Assembly (NCBI GenBank): GCA_944322715.1
Contig: CALUPT010000017.1
Coordinates: 1 to 51,160 of the forward strand
Length of the DNA: 51,160 nucleotides
Direction: 5' to 3'
Origin: an uncultured Bacteroidales bacterium
GTDB taxonomy: Bacteria > Bacteroidota > Bacteroidia > Bacteroidales > UBA932
Below the pieces are notes generated by a model that did no database searches, was not told the DNA's origin, and worked only from the letters and a program-made list of their open reading frames with translations. This document shows, piece by piece, positions 6,252 to 15,438 of the stretch. How positions within the stretch are numbered: position 1 is the first letter of the stretch; the number at the start of each line of letters is the position of its first letter. A program made the translations under genes and the position numbers.

Positions 6252-6378
6252 TCTTCACTTCGTTCAGAATGACAATCCATGATTTTTTTGGACTTCTTTC
6301 AGAATGACAATCCATGATTTTTTGGACTTCGTTCAGGATGACAGTCCATGATTTTTGGACTTAGTCCGGAATGACGAT
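6252..6378. repeat. Tandem intergenic repeat, about 3.5 units of 33-36 bp
   Basis: Between guaA and the carbonic anhydrase-like gene, units of the form ttcGTTCAGAATGACAATCCATGATTTTTTGGAC repeat with a period of 33-34 (starts near 6256, 6290, 6324 and 6357). The last unit is degenerate. The first two share AGAATGACAATCCATGATTTTT. Reading frames through them give VILNEVKNL-like strings, a known sign of dispersed intergenic repeats in many bacterial genomes rather than genes. Confidence 0.8.
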
Positions 6379-6441
6379 GAGCCATTCAAAACGGACAGAG
6401 GACCATCATGAATGTCAGAGCCCTGTTCAAAGTGATGGAGT

Positions 6442-8061
6442 TTATTCCCATTCGATCGTGGCAGGCGGTTTCGAGGATACATCGTAGACTACCCTGTTGA
6501 CTCCGCGCACACGGTTGATGATTTCGTTGCTGACCCTGGAGAGGAAGTCGTACGGGAGATGTACCCAGTCTGCCGTCATTCCATCGGTGGAGATGACTGC
6601 CCGGAGCGCCACGGTGCTTTCGTATGTCCTTTCATCGCCCATGACTCCTACGCTGCGTACCGGAAGCAGAATCACTCCTGCCTGCCAGATGGCGTCATAC
6701 AGATTCGCAGCCTTGATTGACGGATCGGAGGCAGACCGCACATATTCCGCTCCGGGTCCTGCGAGAGCCTCTACCGCCGCGCGGTTATCTTCGAGCGAGT
6801 ATGCCTTCAGCCCTTTGATGAAAATGTCATCGGCTTCACGCAATACCGTCAGTTTCTCCTCCGTTACCTCCCCGAGTATCCTTATTCCAAGGGACGGTCC
6901 CGGGAAAGGATGCCTTCCTATCAGTTCATCCTTGATGCCGAGAGTCCTTCCGACTCTGCGGACCTCATCCTTGAAGAGCAGTTTCAGCGGCTCTATTATC
7001 CTGAGGTTCATCTTTTCCGGAAGTCCGCCCACATTGTGGTGGGACTTGATCTTGGCGGCAGTGCCGTTGACGGATGCGGATTCGATCACATCCGGATATA
7101 TCGTTCCCTGTGCGAGCCAGCGGGCATTCTCTATCTTTTGGGCGTAACTGTCGAAAGTCTCGACGAACAGCCTGCCTATGATTTTTCTCTTGGTTTCAGG
7201 GTCGGTCACGCCTGCAAGTGCGGAGATGAACCCGGATGATGCATCGGCTCCGATCACATTCAGACCCATGTCCTTGTATGAGGCCAGCACATCTTCGAAC
7301 TCGTTCTTGCGGAGCAGTCCGTTGTTGACGAATATGCATGTAAGCTGATGTCCGATGGCCTTATGGAGCAGCACTGCCGCTACAGTCGAGTCCACCCCTC
7401 CGCTCAGACCGAGTATGACCTTGTCTGAACCTATCTGCGACCTGAGGTCGGCGACAGTGGTCTCAATGAACGATGCCGGTGTCCAGTCTCCCTTGCAGCC
7501 GCATATCTTCAGGGCGAAATTGGCCAGTATCCTGCCGCCTTCGGTGGTGTGGAACACTTCAGGATGGAACTGCACGGCATAGGTGTCCTCGCCTTTTATA
7601 TGGTAGGCGGCATTCGTGACATCTTCGGTCGATGCTATCACTTCTCCTCTTTCAGGGAGGCGGGTTATGGTGTCCCCATGCGACATCCACACCTGTGATT
7701 TCTCCGGCATCCCTTCAAACAGAGGCGAATTGCCCTTGACTGTGAGAATCGCACGGCCATATTCCCTTGCTGCGGAAGCCGCGACTTCACCTCCGAACTC
7801 CCGGGCCAGATATTGTGCTCCATAGCAGATGCCCAGCAGCGGCATCTTTCCCTTTATGCCATCCAGATTGATCTGGGGGGCGCCTGCATCCCGTACGGAG
7901 CAGGGACTGCCGCTCAGGATTATTCCCCTGACGGATCCGTCAATCTCAGGGATTTTGTTGAAAGGATGGATTTCGCAATAGACATTGATTTCCCTTAACC
8001 TCCTGCCTATCAGCTGGGTAACCTGGGAACCGAAATCGATGATCAGGATTTTTTCTGTCAT
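6442..8061 (-). CDS. guaA: GMP synthase (glutamine-hydrolysing)
   Basis: GuaA converts XMP to GMP with ATP and glutamine, the last step of GMP synthesis. The 539-residue protein has an N-terminal class I glutamine amidotransferase domain with nucleophile Cys79 (GICYGAQ) and the His166/Glu168 pair (QFHPEVF). An ATP pyrophosphatase domain follows with the PP-loop SGGVDS at 220-225, then the GuaA dimerisation domain with [13 protein letters not shown] and the C-terminal [11 protein letters not shown] that closes over XMP. Length is slightly above the usual ~510-525. It is divergent from typA, with a TACTTTTG promoter box at 8091-8098. The tandem repeats at 6252-6378 lie downstream of its stop. 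Confidence 0.98.
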   Translation of the reverse strand: MTEKILIIDFGSQVTQLIGRRLREINVYCEIHPFNKIPEIDGSVRGIILSGSPCSVRDAGAPQINLDGIKGKMPLLGICYGAQYLAREFGGEVAASAAREYGRAILTVKGNSPLFEGMPEKSQVWMSHGDTITRLPERGEVIASTEDVTNAAYHIKGEDTYAVQFHPEVFHTTEGGRILANFALKICGCKGDWTPASFIETTVADLRSQIGSDKVILGLSGGVDSTVAAVLLHKAIGHQLTCIFVNNGLLRKNEFEDVLASYKDMGLNVIGADASSGFISALAGVTDPETKRKIIGRLFVETFDSYAQKIENARWLAQGTIYPDVIESASVNGTAAKIKSHHNVGGLPEKMNLRIIEPLKLLFKDEVRRVGRTLGIKDELIGRHPFPGPSLGIRILGEVTEEKLTVLREADDIFIKGLKAYSLEDNRAAVEALAGPGAEYVRSASDPSIKAANLYDAIWQAGVILLPVRSVGVMGDERTYESTVALRAVISTDGMTADWVHLPYDFLSRVSNEIINRVRGVNRVVYDVSSKPPATIEWE

Positions 8062-8090
8062 GGTTGAAATTCATACAAAATTTACGACCG

Positions 8091-8098
8091 CAAAAGTA
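8091..8098 (-). promoter_or_regulatory. guaA promoter -7 box
   Basis: TACTTTTG on the minus strand, about 30 bases before the guaA ATG, matches TAnnTTTG. Confidence 0.55.
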
Positions 8099-8182
8099 CG
8101 AAACAGTTTGGATTTTTTTAAGATATTTCGGAACAACTTACAAGAAATGGCGATAAAAAATCCGTTTTATTGAGATTATTGT

Positions 8183-8190
8183 TAATTTTG
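8183..8190 (+). promoter_or_regulatory. typA promoter -7 box
   Basis: TAATTTTG followed by CACC matches TAnnTTTG. It gives a leader of about 50 bases to the preferred typA start. Confidence 0.55.
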
Positions 8191-8242
8191 CACCCTCAAA
8201 TTTCAGCGGCCGTACCGACGGCTTCTGTCATATATGTGTAAT

Positions 8243-10042
8243 ATGCAGGATATCAGGAATATTGCAATCATTGCCCATGTCGATCATGGCAAGACAACTC
8301 TGGTGGACAGGATGATCTACCAGTCCCGTCAGGCAAGGGAGCAGGAGAAGCTGGGAGAGCTGATCCTTGACAACAATGACCTCGAGAGAGAGAGAGGCAT
8401 CACCATTCTGGCAAAGAATGTGTCAGTTACTTATAAAGGAGTAAAAATCAATATTATAGATACTCCGGGCCACAGCGATTTCGGGGGCGAGGTCGAAAGG
8501 GTGCTCAATATGGCCGATGGCGTCCTACTGCTTGTGGATGCCTTCGAGGGCTGTATGCCGCAGACACGGTTCGTGCTGCAGAAGGCCATAGAGATGGGCA
8601 AGAAACCGATAGTCGTGATAAACAAGGTCGACAAGCCGAACTGCCGTCCTGAAGAGGTGCAGGAGGAGGTCTTCGACCTGATGTTCTCTCTGAATGCCAC
8701 CGAGGACCAGCTCGACTTCCGTACAGTCTACGGCAGTGCAAAGCAGGGCTGGATGTCCCTGGACTGGAGGAAGCCGGCGACAGACATAACAGCACTGCTT
8801 GATGTCATTCTTGAGGTGATTCCTTCACCTGAACACAATCCCGGTACGCCCCAGATGCTCATATCCTCTCTAGAATATTCCCCTTATGTCGGCCGTATAG
8901 CCATCGGCAGGGTGACCAGGGGCGAGCTCAAGGCGGGGATGAACATAAGTCTCTGCAAGAGATACGACATAATCGAGAAACAGAAGATAAAGGATCTTAT
9001 GGTATTCGACGGTCTGGAGAAGACGAAGGTCGATACAGTGGTCTGCGGAGACATTTGTGCCGTAGTAGGGCTTGAAGGCTTCGAGATAGGCGATACCGTG
9101 GCCGATTTCGAGAATCCGGAACCTCTTCCTCCGATCTCCGTCGATGAGCCGACGATGAGCATGCTTTTCTGCATAAACGATTCTCCGTTTTTCGGCAGGG
9201 AAGGCAAGTTCGTCACATCGAGACATCTTAAGGAGAGGCTCGAGAAGGAACTTGAGAAGAATCTCGCCCTCAGGGTAAAACCGGGGCCCAATGCGGATTC
9301 CTTTATAGTATATGGAAGGGGAGTGCTCCATCTGTCAGTGCTTATAGAGACTATGAGACGCGAAGGTTTCGAACTGCAGGTCGGCCAGCCGAAGGTGCTG
9401 GACAAGACCATTAACGGGCAGAGGTGCGAGCCTATAGAGAACCTGACCATAGATGTGCCTGAAGAGTTTGTCGGAAAGGCTATCGAGATATCGACAAGGC
9501 GCAAGGCGGCACTGATACACATGGAGACGAGAGGGGACAGGACGCATCTCGAGTTCGACATACCGGCCCGCGGGCTCATGGGGCTGCGCAGCAACCTTCT
9601 GACAGCTACTCAGGGAGAGGCGGTGATTGCCCACAGGTTCAAGGACTACGAGCCTTACAAGGGAGAGATAGAGCGCAGGACCAACGGTTCATTGGTGTCA
9701 CTGGAGACAGGCGTGGCTGTAGCGTATTCCATGGACAAGCTGCAGGACAGAGGCCGTTTCTTCGTGGATCCGGGAGATGAGATCTATGCCGGTCAGGTGG
9801 TCGGAGAACACACAAGGGAACGCGACCTTAATATCAATATATGCAAGACCAAGAAACTCACCAATATGAGGGCTTCCGGAAGCGATGACAAGGTGATGCT
9901 TCCTCCTCCTATCAAGTTTTCGCTTGAGGAGGCGCTGGAATACATACAGGAGGATGAACTCGTTGAGGTGACTCCCAAGTCAATGAGAATGAGGAAGATA
10001 ATCCTCAGCGAGATTGAAAGGAAGAGAAAAAGTGGAGAATAA
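8243..10042 (+). CDS. typA: Ribosome-associated GTPase TypA/BipA
   Basis: TypA is a translational GTPase related to EF-G and LepA that binds 70S ribosomes and supports 50S assembly and stress growth. At 599 residues from MQDIRNIAII it has the P-loop AHVDHGKT (11-18), switch I (ERGITI), DTPGHSDF, NKVD, then beta-barrel and EF-G-like domains, and the TypA-specific C-terminal domain (RASGSDDKVMLPPP, SLEEALEYI). An alternative ATG nine bases upstream (8234) would add MCN. Spacing to the DUF177 gene is 49 bases and that gene has its own promoter, so typA is probably monocistronic. Confidence 0.97.
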   Translation: MQDIRNIAIIAHVDHGKTTLVDRMIYQSRQAREQEKLGELILDNNDLERERGITILAKNVSVTYKGVKINIIDTPGHSDFGGEVERVLNMADGVLLLVDAFEGCMPQTRFVLQKAIEMGKKPIVVINKVDKPNCRPEEVQEEVFDLMFSLNATEDQLDFRTVYGSAKQGWMSLDWRKPATDITALLDVILEVIPSPEHNPGTPQMLISSLEYSPYVGRIAIGRVTRGELKAGMNISLCKRYDIIEKQKIKDLMVFDGLEKTKVDTVVCGDICAVVGLEGFEIGDTVADFENPEPLPPISVDEPTMSMLFCINDSPFFGREGKFVTSRHLKERLEKELEKNLALRVKPGPNADSFIVYGRGVLHLSVLIETMRREGFELQVGQPKVLDKTINGQRCEPIENLTIDVPEEFVGKAIEISTRRKAALIHMETRGDRTHLEFDIPARGLMGLRSNLLTATQGEAVIAHRFKDYEPYKGEIERRTNGSLVSLETGVAVAYSMDKLQDRGRFFVDPGDEIYAGQVVGEHTRERDLNINICKTKKLTNMRASGSDDKVMLPPPIKFSLEEALEYIQEDELVEVTPKSMRMRKIILSEIERKRKSGE

Positions 10043-10044
10043 GG

Positions 10045-10074
10045 TTGTTTTGTAAAAAATATTTCCTATCTTTG
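10045..10074 (+). promoter_or_regulatory. Promoter of DUF177-rpmF
   Basis: TTG (10045-10047), 19 bases, TATCTTTG (10067-10074): a full Bacteroidetes promoter, 17 bases before the ATG. Confidence 0.8.
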
Positions 10075-10091
10075 CACGCTCAAATCTGTTT

Positions 10092-10613
10092 ATGGAATCT
10101 ATGGAAAGCCTATATGTGATACCCGTAAATGGATTGGCACCCGGGAAGACTGACTTCCGCTGGAGTGTCGGCAAGGAGTTCTTTGAAGAGTTCGGCAATA
10201 CGGAAATTACCGGGGCGGATCTGTCTGTCAGGGCGGTGGCCGAGAAGTCCGGAAGTCATGTCCGGATAGACTGCGATATCGAGGGAATCCTGACCGTACC
10301 GTGCGACAGATGCCTGTCGGATCTGGATCTGCGCATCGCGCCGCATGTCTGTCTCAGTGTGAAGCATGAGGGGGAGGAAACGGCAGAGGACGATGGCAGG
10401 GAAGTGATAAGTCTGGCTCCGGATGATGCTTTTCTGGATATGTCGCAGGTCATATATGACTATGCCTGTCTGGCTCTGCCGATGCACAGGGTACATGATG
10501 AAGGCGGATGCGACAGGTCGGTGGCTGACCGTATCGGGATTGCGGATCGGGATGAAGACAGAGACCGGGAAGAAGACGGAAGCCCGTTTGCCGTACTTAA
10601 GGGAATGTTTTGA
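10092..10613 (+). CDS. DUF177 (YceD-like) protein
   Basis: This 173-residue protein has the DUF177 pattern: an N-terminal strand-rich part, a central VPCDRCLSDLDL motif (Cys-x-x-Cys, residues about 73-77) and a C-terminal YDYACLALPMHRVH segment. In many bacteria and in plant plastids DUF177/YceD proteins are encoded directly before rpmF and are implicated in 23S rRNA accumulation; the order here is the same, with rpmF 23 bases downstream. Other DUF177 proteins show HPxC at the end, whereas this tail (GGCDRSVADRIGIADRDEDRDREEDG) is Asp/Arg-rich and probably disordered. An ATG at 10101 is a possible alternative start. Confidence 0.9.
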   Translation: MESMESLYVIPVNGLAPGKTDFRWSVGKEFFEEFGNTEITGADLSVRAVAEKSGSHVRIDCDIEGILTVPCDRCLSDLDLRIAPHVCLSVKHEGEETAEDDGREVISLAPDDAFLDMSQVIYDYACLALPMHRVHDEGGCDRSVADRIGIADRDEDRDREEDGSPFAVLKGMF

Positions 10614-10636
10614 AAATGAATTAAAATTATAGAAAA

Positions 10637-10819
10637 ATGGCACATCCGAAACGAAAGGTCTCTAAACAGAGACGTGACAAAAGAAGGACGCACGACTTTG
10701 CTGTGGTTCCTACTCTCGCCACCTGCTCAAACTGCGGTGCGACTGTGCTCTACCACAGGGTATGTCCTGAATGTGGCTACTACAGAGGTCGTCAGATTAT
10801 CGAGAAGAAAGCCCAGTAG
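10637..10819 (+). CDS. rpmF: 50S ribosomal protein L32
   Basis: This 60-residue basic protein starts AHPKRKVSKQRRDKRR and keeps a four-cysteine zinc ribbon (C30, C33, C43, C46), so it is the zinc-binding form of L32. It follows DUF177 in the usual order. The plsX and fabH genes that often follow rpmF are absent; tRNA-Arg and a terminator come next, so the transcript probably ends there. Confidence 0.97.
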   Translation: MAHPKRKVSKQRRDKRRTHDFAVVPTLATCSNCGATVLYHRVCPECGYYRGRQIIEKKAQ

Positions 10820-10838
10820 GTAATCTTCTCCTTGAAAT

Positions 10839-10910
10839 GGTCCCGTAGTTCAACGGATAGAATGGAAGTTTCCTAAACTTTAGATAGCAGTTCGATTCTG
10901 CTCGGGACTA
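10839..10910 (+). tRNA. tRNA-Arg (anticodon CCT)
   Basis: Acceptor arms GGTCCCG and CGGGACT pair, the anticodon loop TTCCTAA gives CCT, and the T arm is AGCAGTTCGATTCTGCT. No CCA is encoded. It lies 19 bases after rpmF and before a strong terminator, so it is probably co-transcribed with rpmF. It reads AGG codons, which are common in this window's genes. Confidence 0.95.
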
Positions 10911-10922
10911 CTACAGTCGCGT

Positions 10923-10951
10923 AACCCGGCAACGCCGGGTTATTTTCTTTT
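10923..10951 (+). terminator. Rho-independent terminator after tRNA-Arg
   Basis: AACCCGGC (10923-10930), loop AAC, GCCGGGTT (10934-10941), then ATTTTCTTTT. Confidence 0.9.
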
Positions 10952-11057
10952 ATGCCGGACCTGATGCTTATCCGGACTATGTCCGTCTGTCCGGCAGTTG
11001 CCCCGGTCTGTCAGTGGGATGTAAGGTGCCTGTCTGGTGCCTGTCTGGCAAAATATA

Positions 11058-11089
11058 TTTGTTTTGCACACGACTTCTTTGTATATTTG
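11058..11089 (+). promoter_or_regulatory. Promoter of the RidA operon
   Basis: TTTG at 11058-11061, 20 bases, TATATTTG at 11082-11089, then the ATG 25 bases on. A perfect tandem 11-mer (GGTGCCTGTCT, twice, 11025-11046) lies just upstream. Confidence 0.7.
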
Positions 11090-11113
11090 CATGTTTGAAC
11101 AAGATATGCCGAT

Positions 11114-11488
11114 ATGAAGAAAGTAATTGCTACGGAAAATGCGCCGAAGGCGGTAGGCCCGTATTCACAGGCCATAGAAGCGAACGGAATCCTGTATATC
11201 TCGGGCCAGATTCCGGTCGTGCCGGCAGATGGCAGTGTCCCTGAGGGGATCGTTGATCAGACGAGGCAGTCCCTCAAGAACATAGGCGCTATCCTTGCCG
11301 AGGCAGGGATGGACTATGATAATGTAGTCAAGACGACCGTCCTTCTGGATGACATAGCCGACTTCAAGGCCATGAATGATGTATATGCGGAATTCTTTAC
11401 CGGAGACAAGCCGGCCAGGGCATGTTACCAGGTAGCGGCTCTTCCTATGGGAGTCAAGGTGGAGATAGAGGCTGTGGCGGTCAAGTAG
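11114..11488 (+). CDS. RidA-family enamine/imine deaminase
   Basis: The 124-residue protein is a YjgF/YER057c/UK114 family member. These enzymes hydrolyse reactive enamines and imines (for example 2-aminoacrylate) released by PLP enzymes and so protect other PLP enzymes. The start KKVIATENAPKAVGPYSQAI, the ILYISGQIP strand, and the catalytic-region Arg in KPARACYQVAALPMGVKVEIEAVA are all present; the trimer-interface active site should therefore be complete. It is followed by the 744-residue membrane-anchored protein nine bases later, suggesting co-transcription. Confidence 0.95.
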   Translation: MKKVIATENAPKAVGPYSQAIEANGILYISGQIPVVPADGSVPEGIVDQTRQSLKNIGAILAEAGMDYDNVVKTTVLLDDIADFKAMNDVYAEFFTGDKPARACYQVAALPMGVKVEIEAVAVK

Positions 11489-11497
11489 GACTGGCTG

Positions 11498-13732
11498 ATG
11501 AACAGGAAAACTATTCTTATCTGCATAACAGCGGTCGTCATCCTTTTTGCGGCGGTGGCAGTCGCTGTGTTCTTTTTATATTCCGGAACGGATCAGGACA
11601 GTCATGCCTATGACCTGAACGATTCCGTGTACGGCTGTTATCAGGCCATACCATCCGATGCCGTTGCAGTCATGCATTTCGACAGGTTCGGTACTTTTCT
11701 GGATTCTTTTGCAGGAGAGAGCCCTACGCTCGATATAATTGAAAATGACGGATTCAGGAAATTTATGGATGCGGCAGCCGGGGCCGGTTATCTGAAATCC
11801 GCCGAGATGACCCTTTCCTGCCATTATGTAGGCGGCCTTGAGATTCTGGCCGTGCTGGATGCAGGAAGGTCAGGAGCGGAAATCCCGGAGGCTGTCGATT
11901 CCCTTTTGAATATGGCCGAAAAGGCGGGCCTTTATTCGGCCGTGTCGGATGGCGGGAGTCTCGCTATGGAGGGTACATATATCTCCAGGAGAAAACTGTT
12001 GTCCGTATCGACCTCGGATGTGCTTCTCGGATCATCCGAAAGGCATATAATGGAGGGCATTTCAGTGCTTGACAATGAAGGGTTCTGTCAGGCCGCGGAA
12101 GCCGTCCAGGGATCTGCGGGGCAGGTGCTGGTTTCAAATGCATCCGTCGGAAGGCTCTTGGAGAAACTTTTCACGGCGGAGTACCGCAGGCATTCCGATT
12201 TCCTGAGGCGTTTTGCCGAGTGGACCGCATTTTCGGCTGATGTCATGACAAGGGAACATCTCGTCATGACAGGATCGGTCGCCGCAGGTACAGGCCCGGA
12301 CAGGTTTGTCAATATTTTCAGAAATACCGCCGGTGCGGCATCGCATGTCGCGGATATGGTTCCATCATATACTGTATCATTATTTACCGTACCGGTCAAG
12401 GATGTTTCAGCCCATGTGTCCGCATACAGGGATTATGCAGATACCAGGATCGGCCAGGCAAGATATGATGCTGTCATGGACGGCCTGTCCGAAAAGACCG
12501 GCATATCTCCGGATGAATGGGCGAGGCAGATCGGTATCAGGGAAGTGGCCGTAGCCTCCTTCTATGTCGGCGACAGTCTCGAAAGCGTGCTGCTCATCAA
12601 TGCAGGGAACATTTCCGCGGCCGGTCTGACCGATTCCGGCGGGACAGCGGCTGATTTCCCTTATCGGGGCTATGCCGCAGCCCTTTTCGGTTCCCTGTTT
12701 TCCGTTCCGGATGAAAGCAGGTACATCTGCAGGGATGGATGGATCATTGCGGGGAGCGGAAGCGCGATATCGGAATATACAGGCGGCAGGGCGCTGGACA
12801 GAAGTCTCGCTTCGTTTATGGAAGGGGCAGGCTGTCAGGATATCGGGCGCGGAGAGCCGCATTTCATCGGATATTTTTCATTTACCGAGGACCGCAGGGC
12901 GATAGACAGGGTTTTCGGACGGGAATATGCAGAAGCGTTGGCTTCTTCCTACGCAGATGCAGCCTATGTTCCGGCGGTGTTCCGCATAGTGTCCGAGAAG
13001 GGTGCGTTGAGACTTTCCTTCTCCGTAGACAGGATCATGGAAATGAAGAGTGAGGCCCCTGCATTCGAAAGGGATACGGTGGTGGTCGTTCCGGATGGCC
13101 CGTTTAAGGTCAGGAATTCGGCTACCGGAAAAATGAATACGTTCTACCAGAACGACAACATGTATCTGTGTCTGAACGATGAAAACGGCAGGGGAATGTG
13201 GGGCGTGAAATTTTCCGAGCCGTTGTGCGGCCGGGCGGCGACCATCGATTATTTCCGGAACGGCAAACTGCAGATACTCTTTGCCGCAGGATCGGAACTC
13301 TATCTGCTCGACAGGCTGGGCCGTAGGGTCGAACCGTTTCCGGTAGATCTCGGGAAGAAGATACTTCTCGGTCCCGATGTCTATGACTTCAATGGCAGAA
13401 GGATATACAATGTACTTGTGCTGCATGATGACAACACGGTGGAAATGTATAACCTGCAGGGGAAGAAGCCCGCCGCGTGGAAAGGCATCACGACAGATGA
13501 GACAATCAGGAATCTTCCGGAACCGGTGAAAGTCGATGGCAGTACATGGTGGGTGGTAAGGACTTCGATCCAGACACTGATATACCCTTTCTACGGGGGT
13601 GATCCGGTGGCCGTGCCGGAAGGGGACAGGATGATAAGGCCTGACAGCGAAGTCGTGCCTGTGAAGGGTGGAGTACAGGTCACAAGATATGACGGAAGGA
13701 CAGTAACCGTAGAGTTGGGGAAAAGCAGATAA
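11498..13732 (+). CDS. Large membrane-anchored protein of unknown function
   Basis: I do not recognise a characterised family for this 744-residue protein; it has the general look of DUF3352-like proteins of Bacteroidota. One N-terminal membrane helix (residues about 5-29, ILICITAVVILFAAVAVAVF) is followed by an extended periplasmic or extracellular part. That part has two related-looking halves of strands and helices (each with a DR.G or SVDRIM-type segment) and a C-terminal region (from about 525) rich in beta strands with YLLDRLGRRVEPFPVDLG- and YNLQGKKPAAWKG-like repeats that resemble a beta-propeller or WD-like sheet. No catalytic motif is visible. It probably shares the RidA transcript. 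Its 44-base gap to the acyl-CoA synthetase-like gene has no clear promoter. Confidence 0.8.
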   Translation: MNRKTILICITAVVILFAAVAVAVFFLYSGTDQDSHAYDLNDSVYGCYQAIPSDAVAVMHFDRFGTFLDSFAGESPTLDIIENDGFRKFMDAAAGAGYLKSAEMTLSCHYVGGLEILAVLDAGRSGAEIPEAVDSLLNMAEKAGLYSAVSDGGSLAMEGTYISRRKLLSVSTSDVLLGSSERHIMEGISVLDNEGFCQAAEAVQGSAGQVLVSNASVGRLLEKLFTAEYRRHSDFLRRFAEWTAFSADVMTREHLVMTGSVAAGTGPDRFVNIFRNTAGAASHVADMVPSYTVSLFTVPVKDVSAHVSAYRDYADTRIGQARYDAVMDGLSEKTGISPDEWARQIGIREVAVASFYVGDSLESVLLINAGNISAAGLTDSGGTAADFPYRGYAAALFGSLFSVPDESRYICRDGWIIAGSGSAISEYTGGRALDRSLASFMEGAGCQDIGRGEPHFIGYFSFTEDRRAIDRVFGREYAEALASSYADAAYVPAVFRIVSEKGALRLSFSVDRIMEMKSEAPAFERDTVVVVPDGPFKVRNSATGKMNTFYQNDNMYLCLNDENGRGMWGVKFSEPLCGRAATIDYFRNGKLQILFAAGSELYLLDRLGRRVEPFPVDLGKKILLGPDVYDFNGRRIYNVLVLHDDNTVEMYNLQGKKPAAWKGITTDETIRNLPEPVKVDGSTWWVVRTSIQTLIYPFYGGDPVAVPEGDRMIRPDSEVVPVKGGVQVTRYDGRTVTVELGKSR

Positions 13733-13776
13733 TATTTTTACAGAATAGGATTTTTAACAGGAAACAAAGAATCATT

Positions 13777-15435
13777 ATGGAATTTCACTCACTCAACAAG
13801 CTCTACGAGAAGAGCTTCAGGGAGAATTGGGACAGACCGGCGCTCTCTAACTATCAAGGTGTAACCCTTCATTACAGGGATATGGCAAGAAGGATTGCCA
13901 AGATGCACATTATGTATGAGCGTTGCGGTCTGGTCAAAGGTGACAAGGTGGCAATCTGCTCCCGTAACCAGGCCAACTGGGCAGTCTCGTTCCTTTCCGC
14001 CCTGACATACGGCGCAGTGCCGGTGCCGATTCTGCACGAATTCAAGGCAGGCAACATACACCATCTCGTCAACCATTCGGAGGCCAAGATTCTCTTTGTG
14101 GATGATGTGGTGTGGGAAGGCCTCACAGAGACGGAGATGCCGGCCCTGCAGGCAGTGGTCAGGATAAACAATTTCCAGTTGCTGTATGCAAAAAACAAGG
14201 AGATAACCGAAACCCGTGAACATCTCAACGAACTCTTCGGCAGGAAGTATCCCAAGAATTTTACGCCTGATGACATCTGCTATTATGAGGATTCTGCCGA
14301 TGAGCTCGCCCTTATCAACTATACTTCAGGCACTTCAGGTTTTTCCAAAGGGGTGATGATACCGTACAGGGCGCTGTACTCCAATGTGCAGTTTGCGATG
14401 AAGGTGCTGCCAATGCTCAACGACCACTCAAATGTGGTGGCGATGCTCCCTTCGGCCCATATGTACGGGATGATGTTCGAGGTGCTTTTCGAACTGACAG
14501 TCGGGACGCACGTGCATTTCCTGACGAGGGTGCCGAGCCCGAAGATTATCATGCAGGCGCTGGCTGAAATCCGTCCTGATGTCGTGATAGCGGTGCCTCT
14601 TATCATAGAGAAGGTGTACAAGAACAAGCTGAAGCCTCTGCTCGAGAAAGAGGGTATACGGTTTGCAATGCGTCTGCCTGTCATCAGCCAGATTATACAG
14701 AAGAAGATCCGTGAAGAGCTTGTGAACGCCTTTGGCGGCAGGTTCGAAGAGGTCATCATCGGAGGTGCCGCCTTCAACAAGGAGGTAGAGACATTTATGA
14801 AGAAGATAGGTTTCCCTTTCACCGTAGGGTATGGTATGACTGAATGTGCGCCTATCATCTCATACGATGACTGGAAGACCGCACGCCTTTTCTCGTGCGG
14901 CAAGGCGGCTCCCAATATGGAGATCCGCATAGATTCTCCGGATCCGCAGAATGTACCTGGTGAGGTGCTTGTAAAGGGTATGAATGTGTTCCTCGGATAT
15001 TACAAGAATGATGAGGCTACGGCGGCCACATTCACTTCCGACGGATGGTTCCGTACTGGAGATATGGGTGTCATGGACAAGGACGGATACCTCTATCTCA
15101 GAGGTCGCTCGAAGTGCATGATTCTCGGCCCGTCCGGGCAGAACATATACCCTGAGGAGATAGAATGCGTGGTGAACAATATGCATTATGTGGTGGACTC
15201 GCTTGTGATAGAGGATGATGGCGGCCTGACGGCTCTGATATATCCTGATTTCCATCAGGGCGAGATAGATGGTATGGACAGCTGCGCTCTGGAAAAATAT
15301 ATAGAGTCCCACCTTCCGGAACTTAATCAGGAACTTCCGAACTACGCCCGTATCAAGAAGATAGAGATTATGCCGGAAGATTTTGAAAGGACTCCTAAGA
15401 GAAGTATCAAACGGTATCTGTACCAGAGGAATTAG
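13777..15435 (+). CDS. AMP-binding acyl-CoA synthetase-like enzyme
   Basis: This 552-residue adenylate-forming enzyme should activate a carboxylic acid, probably a fatty acid, as acyl-AMP and pass it to CoA. Core motifs are in order: YTSGTSGFSKG (A3, about 183-193), the GYGMTECAP motif (A5, about 350-358), GWFRTGDMG (A7), RGRSKCMILGPSGQNIYPEEIE region (A8 hinge, written here for its key residues R, G and E) and the C-terminal PKRSIKR with the catalytic lysine (A10). Substrate choice cannot be read. The dCMP deaminase-like gene follows three bases later and S41 protease next, forming a tight three-gene run. Confidence 0.92.
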   Translation: MEFHSLNKLYEKSFRENWDRPALSNYQGVTLHYRDMARRIAKMHIMYERCGLVKGDKVAICSRNQANWAVSFLSALTYGAVPVPILHEFKAGNIHHLVNHSEAKILFVDDVVWEGLTETEMPALQAVVRINNFQLLYAKNKEITETREHLNELFGRKYPKNFTPDDICYYEDSADELALINYTSGTSGFSKGVMIPYRALYSNVQFAMKVLPMLNDHSNVVAMLPSAHMYGMMFEVLFELTVGTHVHFLTRVPSPKIIMQALAEIRPDVVIAVPLIIEKVYKNKLKPLLEKEGIRFAMRLPVISQIIQKKIREELVNAFGGRFEEVIIGGAAFNKEVETFMKKIGFPFTVGYGMTECAPIISYDDWKTARLFSCGKAAPNMEIRIDSPDPQNVPGEVLVKGMNVFLGYYKNDEATAATFTSDGWFRTGDMGVMDKDGYLYLRGRSKCMILGPSGQNIYPEEIECVVNNMHYVVDSLVIEDDGGLTALIYPDFHQGEIDGMDSCALEKYIESHLPELNQELPNYARIKKIEIMPEDFERTPKRSIKRYLYQRN

Positions 15436-15438
15436 GAT

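Noticed and set aside
6211..6315. N-terminal extension of the carbonic anhydrase-like protein
   Set aside because: It is made of the tandem intergenic repeat and gives the typical VILNEVKNL-like false peptide; the Met at 6210 gives the usual length.
6252..6378. CRISPR array
   Set aside because: The units follow one another directly without unique spacers and no cas gene is near.
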